Shown: piece by piece, positions 16,818 through 25,298 of the stretch | Numbering within the stretch: the stretch's first letter is position 1 | Layout: the number at the start of each line of letters is the position of its first letter | Assembly: GCF_017814945.1 (NCBI RefSeq) | Contig: NZ_JAGIPX010000029.1 | Coordinates: 1-64,000, forward strand | Source: Paraburkholderia sp. LEh10 | GTDB lineage: Bacteria > Pseudomonadota > Gammaproteobacteria > Burkholderiales > Burkholderiaceae | DNA length: 64,000 bases | Direction: 5' to 3' | The notes under the pieces: model-generated | Database searches by the model: none | What the model was told of the DNA's origin: nothing | The model's input: the letters and a program-made list of their open reading frames with translations, nothing else | Position numbers and translations under genes: made by a program

Positions 16818-16957
16818 TTTGGATAAAACTGTTCCGTTCAGCCGATAAGGAAAACCCTGGCTAGTCTGGAACACCCGCCAATCAAGGCAAGCGCGGCTGT
16901 GCTAAGATTGGTTGGAGGTCCGATTCGGCGGGCCACCGACCAAAAAACTTCGCGCCA

Positions 16958-17659
16958 ATGAAGCAAACCGAGCCAAAGCGGCTTTACCAATCTGTAGCGA
17001 CGCAGATCCTTTCTCTGATCCACCAGCGCGAGCTGGCGCCTGGCACGCGCCTGCCTCCCGAACGCGAGCTCGCGACTGTCCTGGGGGTATCGCGTCCTTC
17101 GCTGCGCGAAGCATTGATTGCGTTAGAGATCGGTGGCCAGATAGAGATACGTATGGGATCGGGTGTCTATGTCCGCGCTCCTGAGGAGGGCGGCGACAGC
17201 ACCGTACCCGTACTCGGCGAAAGCCCTTCGGAGTTAATGCAGGCCAGGATGGCCATCGAGGGGTCGGTCATCGTGCTCGCTGCGGGCAAGCTGTCGGCAG
17301 CCACGCTCGACAAGTTGCGCCGCACTGTCGAACGAATGAAACGTCTGGCAGCGGCGGGTAAATCGCCAGTTGATGCAGACCGGCAGTTTCACATGTTGAT
17401 TGCCGAGACAGCTGGCAATTCGGTTCTGAGCCGTTTCGTCGCTGAGATGTTCGATAGCCGCCATGACCCCATCGCTGCTGCCATTCGCGATCACTCTGAA
17501 AGTAGTGAGACCTGGTCGGCTGCAGTACGGGAACATGAGGAAATCATCAAGGCATTGCAGACAGGTGACCCGATTGCGGCGCAAACCGCAATGCGCATGC
17601 ACCTTAAAGCGTCGGGCGAACGCTGGATAGCGGGTGAATTACTCCAGCGTGATGGCTAG
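16958..17659 (+). CDS. GntR-family regulator, FadR subfamily, of the sugar operon
   Basis: A 233-residue transcription factor. The N-terminal winged HTH reads LPPERELATVLGVSRPSLRE and ALEIGGQIEIRMGSGVYV. An all-helical FCD ligand domain follows (RMAIEGSVIVLAAGKLS, DRQFHMLIAETAGNSVLSRF, HEEIIKALQTGD), where Asp and His residues would hold a metal and sense a sugar-acid inducer. It is divergent from the ABC-importer operon, with paired TTGG-N5-CCAA sites between them. It probably represses that operon until the sugar acid appears. The ribosome site before ATG 16958 is weak. Confidence 0.92.
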   Translation: MKQTEPKRLYQSVATQILSLIHQRELAPGTRLPPERELATVLGVSRPSLREALIALEIGGQIEIRMGSGVYVRAPEEGGDSTVPVLGESPSELMQARMAIEGSVIVLAAGKLSAATLDKLRRTVERMKRLAAAGKSPVDADRQFHMLIAETAGNSVLSRFVAEMFDSRHDPIAAAIRDHSESSETWSAAVREHEEIIKALQTGDPIAAQTAMRMHLKASGERWIAGELLQRDG

Positions 17660-17706
17660 TTCGGCCGTTCCGCAGGACCCGTATCGGAAGCAGCGTAGCT
17701 GCTGTT

Positions 17707-17793
17707 GACCGGCCTCAGGATCGTCGTGTGGGCCAGCGACAGGCCGCGCTCGACCATCATCCCAACAAGATCACGCAGCTTCAGCTTGCTCAT
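17707..17793 (-). pseudogene. IS6-type transposase fragment
   Basis: The reverse strand reads MSKLKLRDLVGMMVERGL and SLAHTTILRPV, which matches the LRDLEEMMAERGLSVAHTTI stretch near the N-terminus of IS6/IS26-type transposases. Only about 29 residues remain and no DDE residues are present. It lies just after the regulator gene and marks an old insertion. Confidence 0.7.
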
Positions 17794-17924
17794 TGTCGGA
17801 TGATGAGATCGGGGAGCAACACTTTAACCGATCCACCTTCACTATTTGCACGAGAACCTTTATCTACACATGGGTAAAGGTGTAAGGCGTAAATATCCGT
17901 CTCGGATTTGCGTCACGAACACAG

Positions 17925-18158
17925 TCATTCGGTAATCCACTCTGCGAGTCGACGGATAACAGGCGCTGCCATAACGACAACGGGCAACATTGTCAGCCAC
18001 GAAATGCCCAAAGATCTTAACCAGTGTTGCATAAACAGGCCCTGTTCCAGATATGGGAAGCTTGCAATCGCAGCCGCAATCGAACAAGTCAGTCCAGACT
18101 GAATGACACCATAAATGAAATGTCTATAACGCATCGACACCTTAATCATCTTAATCAC
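17925..18158 (-). CDS. Small membrane protein, DUF2798 family
   Basis: A 77-residue or slightly shorter protein (in-frame ATG at 18158, or MRYRHF further in). It has two membrane helices, GVIQSGLTCSIAAAIASFP and GISWLTMLPVVVMAAPVI, followed by RRLAEW. The pattern RYRHFIYGVIQSGLT with a SWLTMLPVV second helix is typical of DUF2798 proteins common in Burkholderia. Function is unknown. It stands alone between the GntR gene and the ammonium transporter. Confidence 0.8.
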   Translation of the reverse strand: MIKMIKVSMRYRHFIYGVIQSGLTCSIAAAIASFPYLEQGLFMQHWLRSLGISWLTMLPVVVMAAPVIRRLAEWITE

Positions 18159-18392
18159 CTCGACTTCTGTTCAAGCGTAGCGCGCATGTAACGTGTCCTT
18201 TTTTTGCCATGTGCTCGGAATAGATTCAATGCTCACCAAGAAAGTATCTAGCGACCCGCTCGCTCTCTTTATTTGAGGTGTTAGAGCCGGAATTTCCAAA
18301 TTACTAAACTCCGGCGCAATACACGGATCACTCTTGTTGCACGTCTGTCGATAATCAATTCTCGAACCCGAAATCGAAATGTTGTATGAGTT

Positions 18393-19631
18393 CTACGATT
18401 CGTATGCACTCTCACCAAGCAATTCGACGTCGAGACCACGCTCTTCAATAATGCGCGTGACACGAACAGGTGTAATCCGGTCGATCACCCACAACATTCC
18501 GTAGGTAAACAGAAATGACCAGAGGCCCGAGATGACTACAGCCGCGCACTCCTTGGCAAAGAATGCTGACCCGCCACCGAGCAGACCGTCCGGTCCCGTC
18601 GGATTCCACGACTTCGCTGCGAAGATTCCCAGAAGAATCGTACCGATCAGACCGCCAACGCCATGCACACCCCAAACGTCAAGCGCATCATCCAGCCCGA
18701 TCCTGTTCTTGAGTGCCACCGCCCAATAACAGACAAGACTGGCAATAATCCCGATCAATGCAGCGTCCGTAAGTGAGACATATCCGGCTGCTGGCGTTAT
18801 GGTAGCCAGACCTGCAACCGAACCGGTAAGCAGCCCAACAATTTTGGGCTGCTTATGCTGGAGCCATTCGATAATTACCCAGGTAACTGCTGCAAACGAT
18901 GCGGCGATATCGGTGTTGAGAAATGCCACGGTTGTGACCGGATCCACCTGCAGCTCCGACCCCGCGTTAAAGCCGTACCAGCCGAACCAGAGCAGTCCGG
19001 TACCCAGTGCGATCAATGGTATGTTGTGCGGTTTGCTTTCGACCACATACCGCTGACCGACAAACAAAACAGATGCCAGTGCGGCAAAGCCCGCCGTATT
19101 ATGAACAACAATGCCTCCGGCAAAATCGAGAACGCCCCATTTCGCAAGGATTCCATCGGGGCTCCACACCATATGCACGAACGGAAAATACACGAGTACC
19201 AGCCAGCCCGTGAGAAAGAGGAAATAAGCACGCGGTGTCACTCGATTCGTAAAGGCACCCGTAATAAGGGCAGGTGTGATAATCGCAAACATCATCTGAT
19301 AGGCAATATGCACGATCAGCGGAATACCAGCGTTGTTGCCCGAATACATGCTTTGCGGCGTTACACCGTGGAGGAATGCATAATAGGTCGGATCCCCGAC
19401 GATGCCATGCCAGCTCGGGCCGAAGCACATGGAGTATCCGAAGGCAAACCACAATATCGTTGTCCACCCTAGCGACATGAAGCTTTGCATCATGATGGCC
19501 AGCACGTTCCTTCGTCCAACAAGCCCGCCATAAAAGAATGCGAGCCCTGGGGTCATGAGCATGACCAGACTGGCGCAAAGCAAGATAAACGCTGTGTTTC
19601 CGATGTTTGCGGAAGAGATGGGGATGCTCAT
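18393..19631 (-). CDS. amt: Ammonium transporter, Amt family
   Basis: A 412-residue polytopic protein with about 11 membrane segments. The N-terminal signature is MTPGLAFFYGGLVGRRN. The two pore histidines lie in DFAGGIVVHNTAGFAAL and DVWGVHGVGGLIGTI, and DIAASFAAVTWVIIEW is also present. ATG 19631 is chosen, with GGAG upstream and family-like MSIPISS start, over a frame open to 19790. It is the third gene of a cynT-cynS-amt series. I infer that it recovers or gates ammonium made from cyanate. No glnK gene is beside it, which is unusual for amt. Confidence 0.94.
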   Translation of the reverse strand: MSIPISSANIGNTAFILLCASLVMLMTPGLAFFYGGLVGRRNVLAIMMQSFMSLGWTTILWFAFGYSMCFGPSWHGIVGDPTYYAFLHGVTPQSMYSGNNAGIPLIVHIAYQMMFAIITPALITGAFTNRVTPRAYFLFLTGWLVLVYFPFVHMVWSPDGILAKWGVLDFAGGIVVHNTAGFAALASVLFVGQRYVVESKPHNIPLIALGTGLLWFGWYGFNAGSELQVDPVTTVAFLNTDIAASFAAVTWVIIEWLQHKQPKIVGLLTGSVAGLATITPAAGYVSLTDAALIGIIASLVCYWAVALKNRIGLDDALDVWGVHGVGGLIGTILLGIFAAKSWNPTGPDGLLGGGSAFFAKECAAVVISGLWSFLFTYGMLWVIDRITPVRVTRIIEERGLDVELLGESAYES

Positions 19632-19820
19632 TGCCTCGACTCCGTGCGGTGGATGTTCGAAATAGTTGTATCGGTTGATGCGCGGCCGCGTCTTTTCAAC
19701 GAAACAAGGCAGCGCATCCGGACAGCAGATCTTTAGGTGCTGGCTTGAGGTCCTGACTTGAGGTCCTGACTTGCGGGCCAGAAGCGTCAAGCCAGCGGGC
19801 AGGTATTGGATCGCCCGGTA

Positions 19821-20291
19821 TCAGTAAGGCCGGGTCGGCAGATACTTGCCATTGAGCGTAATAACGGCACGCTCGCCACCCTCGGGGTCCTGCACCTTCT
19901 CGATGTCCAGCTTGAAGTTGATCGCGCTAATGATGCCGTCGCCAAACTTTTCATGGACGAGCGCTTTCAGTGTCGAACCATAAATCTGGACGATCTCGTA
20001 GAAACGGTAGATGGTCGGATCGGTCGGCACGCCGCCGGGGATGCTGCCGCGCAGGGGAATCGTCTGCAGCTGGCGGGCTGCCTCCTCACCCAGTTCAAGG
20101 CGCTCGGCTACGAGCTTTGCGACGTGCTCGGGGAGGGGGTGCTGGCCGAGCAAGGCAGCCGTGACGAACGCCAGGCTCAGGCCCGAGCCCTCGTTGATTG
20201 CGTCAAACGTCAGCTCCTTGCGGGCTTTCGCTTCGAGGATGGTGTCGGTGAGTGCCTGACGGGACGTCTGGGTATATTGCGACTGGACCAT
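19821..20291 (-). CDS. cynS: Cyanate hydratase (cyanase)
   Basis: A 156-residue protein, the exact length of E. coli CynS. Cyanase converts cyanate plus bicarbonate to ammonia and carbon dioxide as a decamer. The catalytic residues fall at Arg96, Glu99 and Ser122 (YRFYEIVQIYGSTLKALVHE and FGDGIISAINF), matching E. coli numbering, and the HTH-like N-terminus and C-terminal KYLPTRPY are intact. AAGGAG lies before ATG 20291. It sits 39 bases after cynT, which returns bicarbonate from the CO2 released. Confidence 0.97.
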   Translation of the reverse strand: MVQSQYTQTSRQALTDTILEAKARKELTFDAINEGSGLSLAFVTAALLGQHPLPEHVAKLVAERLELGEEAARQLQTIPLRGSIPGGVPTDPTIYRFYEIVQIYGSTLKALVHEKFGDGIISAINFKLDIEKVQDPEGGERAVITLNGKYLPTRPY

Positions 20292-20330
20292 GATGTGCTC
20301 CTTGGAGGGATGGGGTTCAACGATTACTAC

Positions 20331-20990
20331 TTATGCAGCGACCGAATATTCATTCGGCGTCGCGGTTACATCGGGGTGCTCGGCCAGCGAGACAAACCGG
20401 CGGGTAACGCTGTCAAGGGCTTCGATGGAGCCGGTCTCAATGTCGTAGACCCAGCCATGCAATGTCAGGCGGCCTTGTGAGAGGGCTAGCGCAACGGACG
20501 GGTGGGTCCGGATGTTGTTGAGCTGGGCGACAATGTTCTCGCGCACCATTGAGCCGACGCGCTCGCGATCCGACGAATGTTCGATGGCTTCGTTGACCAG
20601 CTTGGCGGAATCCGAATAGCGCAGCCAGTTGGCGACGGCAGGCATATGGTCAAGGCACTTGCACTTTGCGATGGCCGTCATGGCACCGCAGTCCGAGTGT
20701 CCACAGATGACGACGTCTGTGACACCGAGCGCCGCCACCGCGTATTCGACCGTCGCCGATACGCCGCCGGGTTCAGGACCATATGCCGGCACAATATTGC
20801 CGGCGTTGCGGATGACGAAGAGGTCACCCGGCTCGCGCTGAGTTACCAGTTCCGGGACCATGCGACTGTCCGAACAGGAGATGAACAGGGCGCTGGGTGT
20901 CTGGCTCGTCGCCAGTCTCTTGAAGAGCTCTTTCCGCGTGGGAAACGCATCTCGCTGAAATCGCAGGAATCCGTCGATGATGTCTTTCAT
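20331..20990 (-). CDS. cynT: Beta-carbonic anhydrase of the cyanate operon
   Basis: A 219-residue beta-class carbonic anhydrase, the same length as E. coli CynT. The zinc ligands Cys39, His98 and Cys101 and the dyad Asp41-Arg43 are visible in FISCSDSRMVPELVTQREPG and VICGHSDCGAM. It hydrates CO2 to bicarbonate so that cyanase does not deplete it. ATG 20990 matches the E. coli start, although GGAG is closer to an upstream in-frame TTG (20999). It is the first gene of cynT-cynS-amt. No cynR-type LysR gene is adjacent, so regulation differs from E. coli. Confidence 0.96.
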   Translation of the reverse strand: MKDIIDGFLRFQRDAFPTRKELFKRLATSQTPSALFISCSDSRMVPELVTQREPGDLFVIRNAGNIVPAYGPEPGGVSATVEYAVAALGVTDVVICGHSDCGAMTAIAKCKCLDHMPAVANWLRYSDSAKLVNEAIEHSSDRERVGSMVRENIVAQLNNIRTHPSVALALSQGRLTLHGWVYDIETGSIEALDSVTRRFVSLAEHPDVTATPNEYSVAA

Positions 20991-21671
20991 AACTAGCAAC
21001 TAGCTCCACGTCGTAGGTAATCTCGGTGATCAAAGGGGCTCTGATGCAAATAGGCGGTATGGAAGAGATAGTTCAAATGGAAAGGATTTCTTATCGAGCA
21101 GACAGGACAGCACTCCTACGGCGGGCTCAGCCGGCGGTATCTTTGAGGCCGAGCTTCGCGAGACTACGACTTCGAATATGAAAAGTGCAAGTTAAGGATT
21201 AGTGGGCTTGGCAATCCCTTAGTGTCGAACGCTTCCGCAACACCAAGATTTGAGTTTCCTTTGCAACGGCGATGAAAATCACGACGGCGGTGTAGTTTGT
21301 TTGTAAATCCTGCTGACAGCGTGTCCATGACGTTTTCGACTGAATGAAAGTGAAGATTGCGCATTGTTGGCCCCCATGAGAACTACAAGATTTTCCTGGT
21401 GAACTCGTTCAGATGTGATTTATAGACGAATTGATTTGTCAGGGTCACAGGCGCAACGACAAATCGCAATCGCTAACATTCGCCAACATTCGCCAACATT
21501 CGCTAGCAACGTATAGCTGACGTAGCATGCAGAATCCACGAATATATAAGCTCGTTTCTTCGCGCAAGGAAACGACATGCGTGATCTTGAAAATCGAGTA
21601 AGAATGAACACCCACATGTCATCGACTCGTTTCTGTCGGCATTTATCCAACCTGATTGAGAGGCATTCCAC
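20991..21671. other. Intergenic region between cynT and the isochorismatase-like gene
   Basis: About 680 bases with low coding signal and lower GC than its neighbours. It must hold the leftward cyn promoter and the rightward hydrolase promoter. A short tandem repeat is listed separately. I see no supported gene here. Confidence 0.5.
21471..21505. repeat. 10-bp tandem repeat upstream of the hydrolase gene
   Basis: CGCTAACATT, CGCCAACATT, CGCCAACATT and then CGCTA follow head to tail about 170-200 bases before the hydrolase start. The 10-bp period places each copy on the same DNA face, as in clustered regulator sites, but replication slippage alone could explain it. Confidence 0.7.
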
Positions 21672-22397
21672 ATGTGTAACCAACACTCGCAATACGCAGA
21701 TCCCGTCAATCCCGCCTTGCCGCGTTCCGACATGAAGCTTGACCTGGCGCGCGCGGCGCTTGTGGTCATCGATCCACAGATTGATTTCATGAGTCCGGAC
21801 GGCCGCAGTTGGGCAGTCGTCGGAGAAAGCGTGACGGAGCAGAACCTGGTTCCCAATCTGATCCGTCTTTTCAAGGCAGCGAAACAAGCGGGCATTACGG
21901 TTGCGGTTTCACCGCACTACTACTTCCCGCATGACCACTCGTGGAAGCTGCAGGGCCCAGCGGAAATTTTTCAGCACGCCCTAGGCATGTTCGACCGCCC
22001 GGGCGCTTTGACGGTGGTGAACTTCCGCGGCTCCGGCGCGGACTTCCTTCCGGAACTGAAGCCATACATTGAGGATGGCAAGACCATCATTTGTTCGACG
22101 CACAAGCTGTATGGTCCGCAAGTCAATGACCTGACCCTGCAGTTGCGCAAGCAGCGCGTGGACCAGGTGATCCTTGCGGGGATGGCGGCAAACCTGTGTG
22201 TGGAATCGCATCTGCGCGATCTACTTGAGCACGGCTTCGAAGTTGCGGTGGTGCGCGACGCAGTCGCCGGCCCGAAGGTGCCCGAAGGCGATGGCTATCA
22301 TGCCGCGCTGGTCAACTTCCGCTATATCGCGAACGCACTGTGGAGCGTCGACGATACGGTCAGGCGACTGCTCGGCAACGCTGACGCATCATCTTAA
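21672..22397 (+). CDS. Isochorismatase-family cysteine hydrolase
   Basis: A 241-residue alpha/beta hydrolase. The catalytic Asp lies in ALVVIDPQIDFMSPDG and the nucleophile Cys in AGMAANLCVESHLRDLLEHG, with STHKLYGPQVNDLTLQ supplying the lysine region. That is the cysteine-hydrolase triad of the nicotinamidase/isochorismatase family. GAGAGG precedes ATG 21672. Substrates in this family vary (isochorismate, nicotinamide, N-carbamoyl compounds, biuret), and nothing nearby fixes one. It stands alone next to the cyanate operon, so a role in small nitrogen compounds is possible but unproven. Confidence 0.85.
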   Translation: MCNQHSQYADPVNPALPRSDMKLDLARAALVVIDPQIDFMSPDGRSWAVVGESVTEQNLVPNLIRLFKAAKQAGITVAVSPHYYFPHDHSWKLQGPAEIFQHALGMFDRPGALTVVNFRGSGADFLPELKPYIEDGKTIICSTHKLYGPQVNDLTLQLRKQRVDQVILAGMAANLCVESHLRDLLEHGFEVAVVRDAVAGPKVPEGDGYHAALVNFRYIANALWSVDDTVRRLLGNADASS

Positions 22398-22804
22398 CGA
22401 TGCATCGATCGCAACATGTGAGTGGGGGACGCCCAGTAAGCGAATCGTCGGCCGGCAACTCATCTGCTTCCCTCGAATTTCCCCTACTTCTTTTGTGATC
22501 GATCTTTGAAACGGCGCACTATGGTTGCGTCGCAACGAAAGTCTGATACGGCCGAATCATGAACGTTCTCGGTATGATCCGTATCGTGTTGTGGAGCTTC
22601 TTTGGCGTGCGAAAAAAGGCTTCACACTAGGCAGATTTCGCGAAAGTTAACCTTGTTTTCTTACCCTTTGTCGCCGTTGGTCTCGCGTCGCTGGTGGGCG
22701 CGGTGCATCATCGGAATAGTGCTGCTAGTCGCGCATCCCACGTCAACGGCGCAAGGCTTTTGATGTCGGCGCAGACTTGAGATGTGTGTAGTAAAAATTA
22801 AAAG

Positions 22805-22846
22805 GCAGCGACTCGACGCAACAACGTTGCCAAGCCGAGTCGCTGC
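22805..22846 (-). terminator. Strong hairpin with T-rich tail on the minus strand
   Basis: GCAGCGACTCG and CGAGTCGCTGC pair perfectly over 11 bases around a 20-base loop. On the reverse strand TTTTAATTTTT follows, as in a Rho-independent terminator. Another terminator already ends the gene to its right, so this one may end a separate short transcript. Confidence 0.65.
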
Positions 22847-22972
22847 ATTCATTAAGAATTCAGCACTCTAACCAGCTCGTCGGCTCAATTTCCATGCCGC
22901 GGGAGTGCCATTTGGGCAATCGGAAGTCTGCGTACCCGAACGAACGATTACCCTGTGCAGTGCCGATCGCTC
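22805..22972 (-). ncRNA. Candidate small RNA between two terminators
   Basis: A leftward transcript could start from TTGAGC-N18-TAATCG (about 22972-22943) and stop at the 22805-22846 terminator, giving roughly 90-130 bases with no good ORF. The strong isolated terminator is the main evidence. The promoter match is modest. Confidence 0.3.
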
Positions 22973-22981
22973 AATGCATAA

Positions 22982-23001
22982 AACCCTGCCGGAGCAGGGT
23001 T
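22982..23001 (-). terminator. Terminator of the small exported-protein gene
   Basis: AACCCTGC and GCAGGGTT form an 8-bp stem with a 4-base loop. On the reverse strand TTAT continues the T-run (GGGTTTTAT). It lies 30 bases beyond the stop of the leftward small gene. Confidence 0.7.
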
Positions 23002-23030
23002 CTGATACTTCACGCCGAGGCCATCTCCTG

Positions 23031-23225
23031 TTACGCCGCCTTCTTGTGCGTCACGTGGTGACTCACTTTGTGCACGTGTTTCGTCGTCTTGTGCGCTGGC
23101 GTCGTGGCGGTCGGGGCCGGAGCCGTCGCGGTGGCTGCCGGTGCGGTCGCAGCAGGGGCGGAAGCCTGGGCGAACGCGACAGTAGCAAACAGGGAGGTAA
23201 TCAGGGCGGCAGCAAGCTTCTTCAT
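23031..23225 (-). CDS. Small exported Ala/Pro/His/Lys-rich protein
   Basis: A 64-residue protein with a clear Sec signal peptide (MKKLAAALITSLFATVAFAQ, cleavage after AFA). The mature part is low complexity: first SAPAATAPAATATAPAPTA, then a basic tail with HKTTKHVHKVSHH and HKKAA. GGAG lies 7 bases before ATG 23225. A terminator follows. Similar small Ala/His-rich periplasmic proteins are widespread in Burkholderia. A role in metal or acid buffering is a guess from composition only. Confidence 0.8.
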   Translation of the reverse strand: MKKLAAALITSLFATVAFAQASAPAATAPAATATAPAPTATTPAHKTTKHVHKVSHHVTHKKAA

Positions 23226-23403
23226 TGGATGTCTCCAGTAGGGATTAACGCGACGATTCATTACGTCGTCCACTGCCATAACGCATCAGGATCGGTTTCG
23301 TTGACGTCGCATAACTGGCATCGCGAGCCTGGTGGCGTAATTGTTGGCCACCTCGATGCGCTTATGCGTCAGGGCACGAGGGGCCTGGTACGCCACCGCC
23401 GGC

Positions 23404-24789
23404 TTACAACAGGACTGCCTGCTGCAGCAGTTCCAGGGCCTTCAGTTCGTCCAGTCGACCCGTGCGTGCTTTACCTGCGAGCGTCTTGATCAATGCTTCC
23501 GCTACCGGTGCGATACCGTGAAGATTGTCCAGGCTGGTCACGGACGCGAAAAGGAGCGGTGTCGGATTTCCTGGTGGTATTGCGGAGACCGAGGACGACT
23601 CAGGGGATGCGGGTGGGACCGCCGCGTTCCCGCCATCACTTTCTTCAGGTGAGCGGCCGGCAAGGTCGTCAGTGAAATCATTTACGTGAGCTTGCGTGCT
23701 GACGGCGATCTTCCCGTTGTCTTCCGCGACGTCCGCCGATACAGGTGAGTGGCTTTCCGGATCGCCCACGACGCCCGCCCGCGCGCGCGCCGTGTGCGTC
23801 TTCGCGTCGGCGAACTTCTCCGGCGCGCTATCGTTCGTTGCTACCGCAAGCGGCTCGTGTTGTTGAGCGGATGCGCGACCGCGCGGAGCAGGCGTCAGCA
23901 GACGCGACACCGACTCTGGAATCTCCGTTTCGGCGCGCGGCGTATCCAGCCAGCCAGCTGGCAAACCAAGCCGCTCCGTGAACCGGTTTGCTTCGACACT
24001 GTCCATGCGTTTCTTGCCGTGTAGCCGATCGGCGATGTTGAATCCACTCATCTCCATGACCACGCCAAGTCGTACTTTCGATCCCTTGCGAACCGTGAGA
24101 AGGTGGAGGTTCGCGCGTCGGATGTTTTCTACCTCGGCGCTGTCGCTTAATGCCAGCGGTTGCTGCTGGGGCGTTTTATGAGAGGTCTTGTACTTCGAAG
24201 CCGAAGCTTTTAGCGGCGCATGAGGTTCAGGCTGTCCGGCCATCTCGCTTCGACGATTCCTGACGGCTCTGGGCGATCCGCCCGCTGCATTCTTTGGCAT
24301 TTGCGCTTCCTCGGACACACTATCTTCAAGAACTGGTTGCTGATCGACGTTCAGGGCAGAAGCCGGGTTAGTTGCTTCTGCCACGACGTCGGGTCCGTCG
24401 TCCGTCTGAATGAAGTCGAGCGGCGACTTCAGACGAGCAATGGTCTCGGCTGCGAGCGCAGGATTGGGATGGTCAAAAAAACCGTGCGGCAACCCAAGCG
24501 TGGTTTCCATGTGAAAGGCGGTCTCGGGTGTGAACCGCTCGCCCTTCATCAGTTCGGCCACGCGCGTCATGTTCGATTCAAGGGCGATCGCGATATTCTC
24601 GGCGCCTACCGCATCGACCAGAAACTGAAACGATCGTGTTTTGAAAACGGAGGCAGTCTGGGCGGCGTCCCGGGGAGGCGCCTTCACATATCGTTGTCCC
24701 TGCCGGTCGGGCGGAGATTGCTTGACGTGGCGAGGTTGGCGTTGGCCGCTGTCCGGGGATCCCGCATATCGCCCGCGGGGTTGACTCAT
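23404..24789 (-). CDS. Unknown protein with two phage-repressor-like HTH segments in a disordered chain
   Basis: A 461-residue protein, ATG 24789 behind AGGAAA (an upstream in-frame start at 24825 is possible). Most of the chain is low complexity (Pro, Ser, Ala, Gln, Lys), as in disordered proteins. Two segments look related: residues about 55-125 (FLVDAVGAENIAIALESNMT, ELMKGERFTPETAFHMETTL, GLPHGFFDHP) and about 225-300 (LRLGVVMEMSGFNIADRLHG-like, then GLPAGWLDTP). Both resemble XRE/YdaS HTH units that end in a LGLPxGWLD motif. I infer two DNA-binding-like modules joined by a flexible linker. No function is known, and the gene stands alone. Confidence 0.75.
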   Translation of the reverse strand: MSQPRGRYAGSPDSGQRQPRHVKQSPPDRQGQRYVKAPPRDAAQTASVFKTRSFQFLVDAVGAENIAIALESNMTRVAELMKGERFTPETAFHMETTLGLPHGFFDHPNPALAAETIARLKSPLDFIQTDDGPDVVAEATNPASALNVDQQPVLEDSVSEEAQMPKNAAGGSPRAVRNRRSEMAGQPEPHAPLKASASKYKTSHKTPQQQPLALSDSAEVENIRRANLHLLTVRKGSKVRLGVVMEMSGFNIADRLHGKKRMDSVEANRFTERLGLPAGWLDTPRAETEIPESVSRLLTPAPRGRASAQQHEPLAVATNDSAPEKFADAKTHTARARAGVVGDPESHSPVSADVAEDNGKIAVSTQAHVNDFTDDLAGRSPEESDGGNAAVPPASPESSSVSAIPPGNPTPLLFASVTSLDNLHGIAPVAEALIKTLAGKARTGRLDELKALELLQQAVLL

Positions 24790-25033
24790 AAAGTAGGTTT
24801 CCTGCGACGTTGATATTCTGGACATTTGATTATAGACGAGGCCAGTGTTGTCATTTGATGCGTCCGTAGCTACTGCGTCCTCCGCCGCTGGCCTCCAGCG
24901 CCAAATACGCCGTCGTCATGCTGTCACGTCAAGCTTTTCGCCCTCGTGCAGTCAGCCCGCCGTTGTGGCTCGTCACCGAACGCCCGTCAAAACCTGACGA
25001 CCGGCGTGTCTCTCTTTGCATCAGGAGCATCCC

Positions 25034-25228
25034 GTGCTGAGCGCCCATGAATTTGCAACATTGATGCTGGTCAAGGACGCCGCCGATCACATTGCCGGTC
25101 TGGAAGAACTGGGTACATTGCTTGAACGCCAGCTTGTCGCACTGGAGCGACTTGCGGACGGGGCAGTGCGCCCTCGCATCACGGCGCAAGGAGAGTCTCT
25201 CCTCCGTAACCTTGCCTTTATCCATTGA
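25034..25228 (+). CDS. Short conserved Burkholderia-type protein (wHTH-like)
   Basis: A 64-residue protein (VLSAHEFATLMLVKDAADH, LERQLVALERLADGAVRPR, ITAQGESLLRNLAFIH). I choose GTG 25034 because AGGAG lies 6 bases upstream. ATG 25016 is in frame but lies before that site. The helix-helix-wing pattern with a RPRIT-x-QG turn resembles small winged-helix proteins repeated in Burkholderia genomes. Function unknown. Confidence 0.65.
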   Translation: MLSAHEFATLMLVKDAADHIAGLEELGTLLERQLVALERLADGAVRPRITAQGESLLRNLAFIH

Positions 25229-25298
25229 TGAGAGAAATCGTCGGGTGCTTTTCAGGATCTTCGACCCGCACCCGCTCGACTGGCAGGCGGGCAGGGCA

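Larger units (their letters stand above)
22398..23030. other. Gene-free region with two hairpins
   Basis: About 630 bases without a supported protein gene. Its right half holds two terminator-like hairpins reading leftward (22805-22846 and 22982-23001), listed separately. The left half (22398-22790) shows nothing recognisable. Confidence 0.6.

Noticed and set aside
18286..18315. GCCGGA/TCCGGC hairpin after amt as a terminator
   Set aside because: The stem is only 6 bp with an 18-base loop and no T-run, so support is too weak.
21471..21505. Short direct repeats as a CRISPR array
   Set aside because: The units are 10 bases, directly adjacent, with no spacers and no cas gene nearby.
22847..22980. 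tRNA-like text GAGCTGGTTAGAGTGC on the minus strand
   Set aside because: It resembles a D-arm only. No matching acceptor stem, anticodon arm or T-arm (GTTCGAxTC) can be folded.
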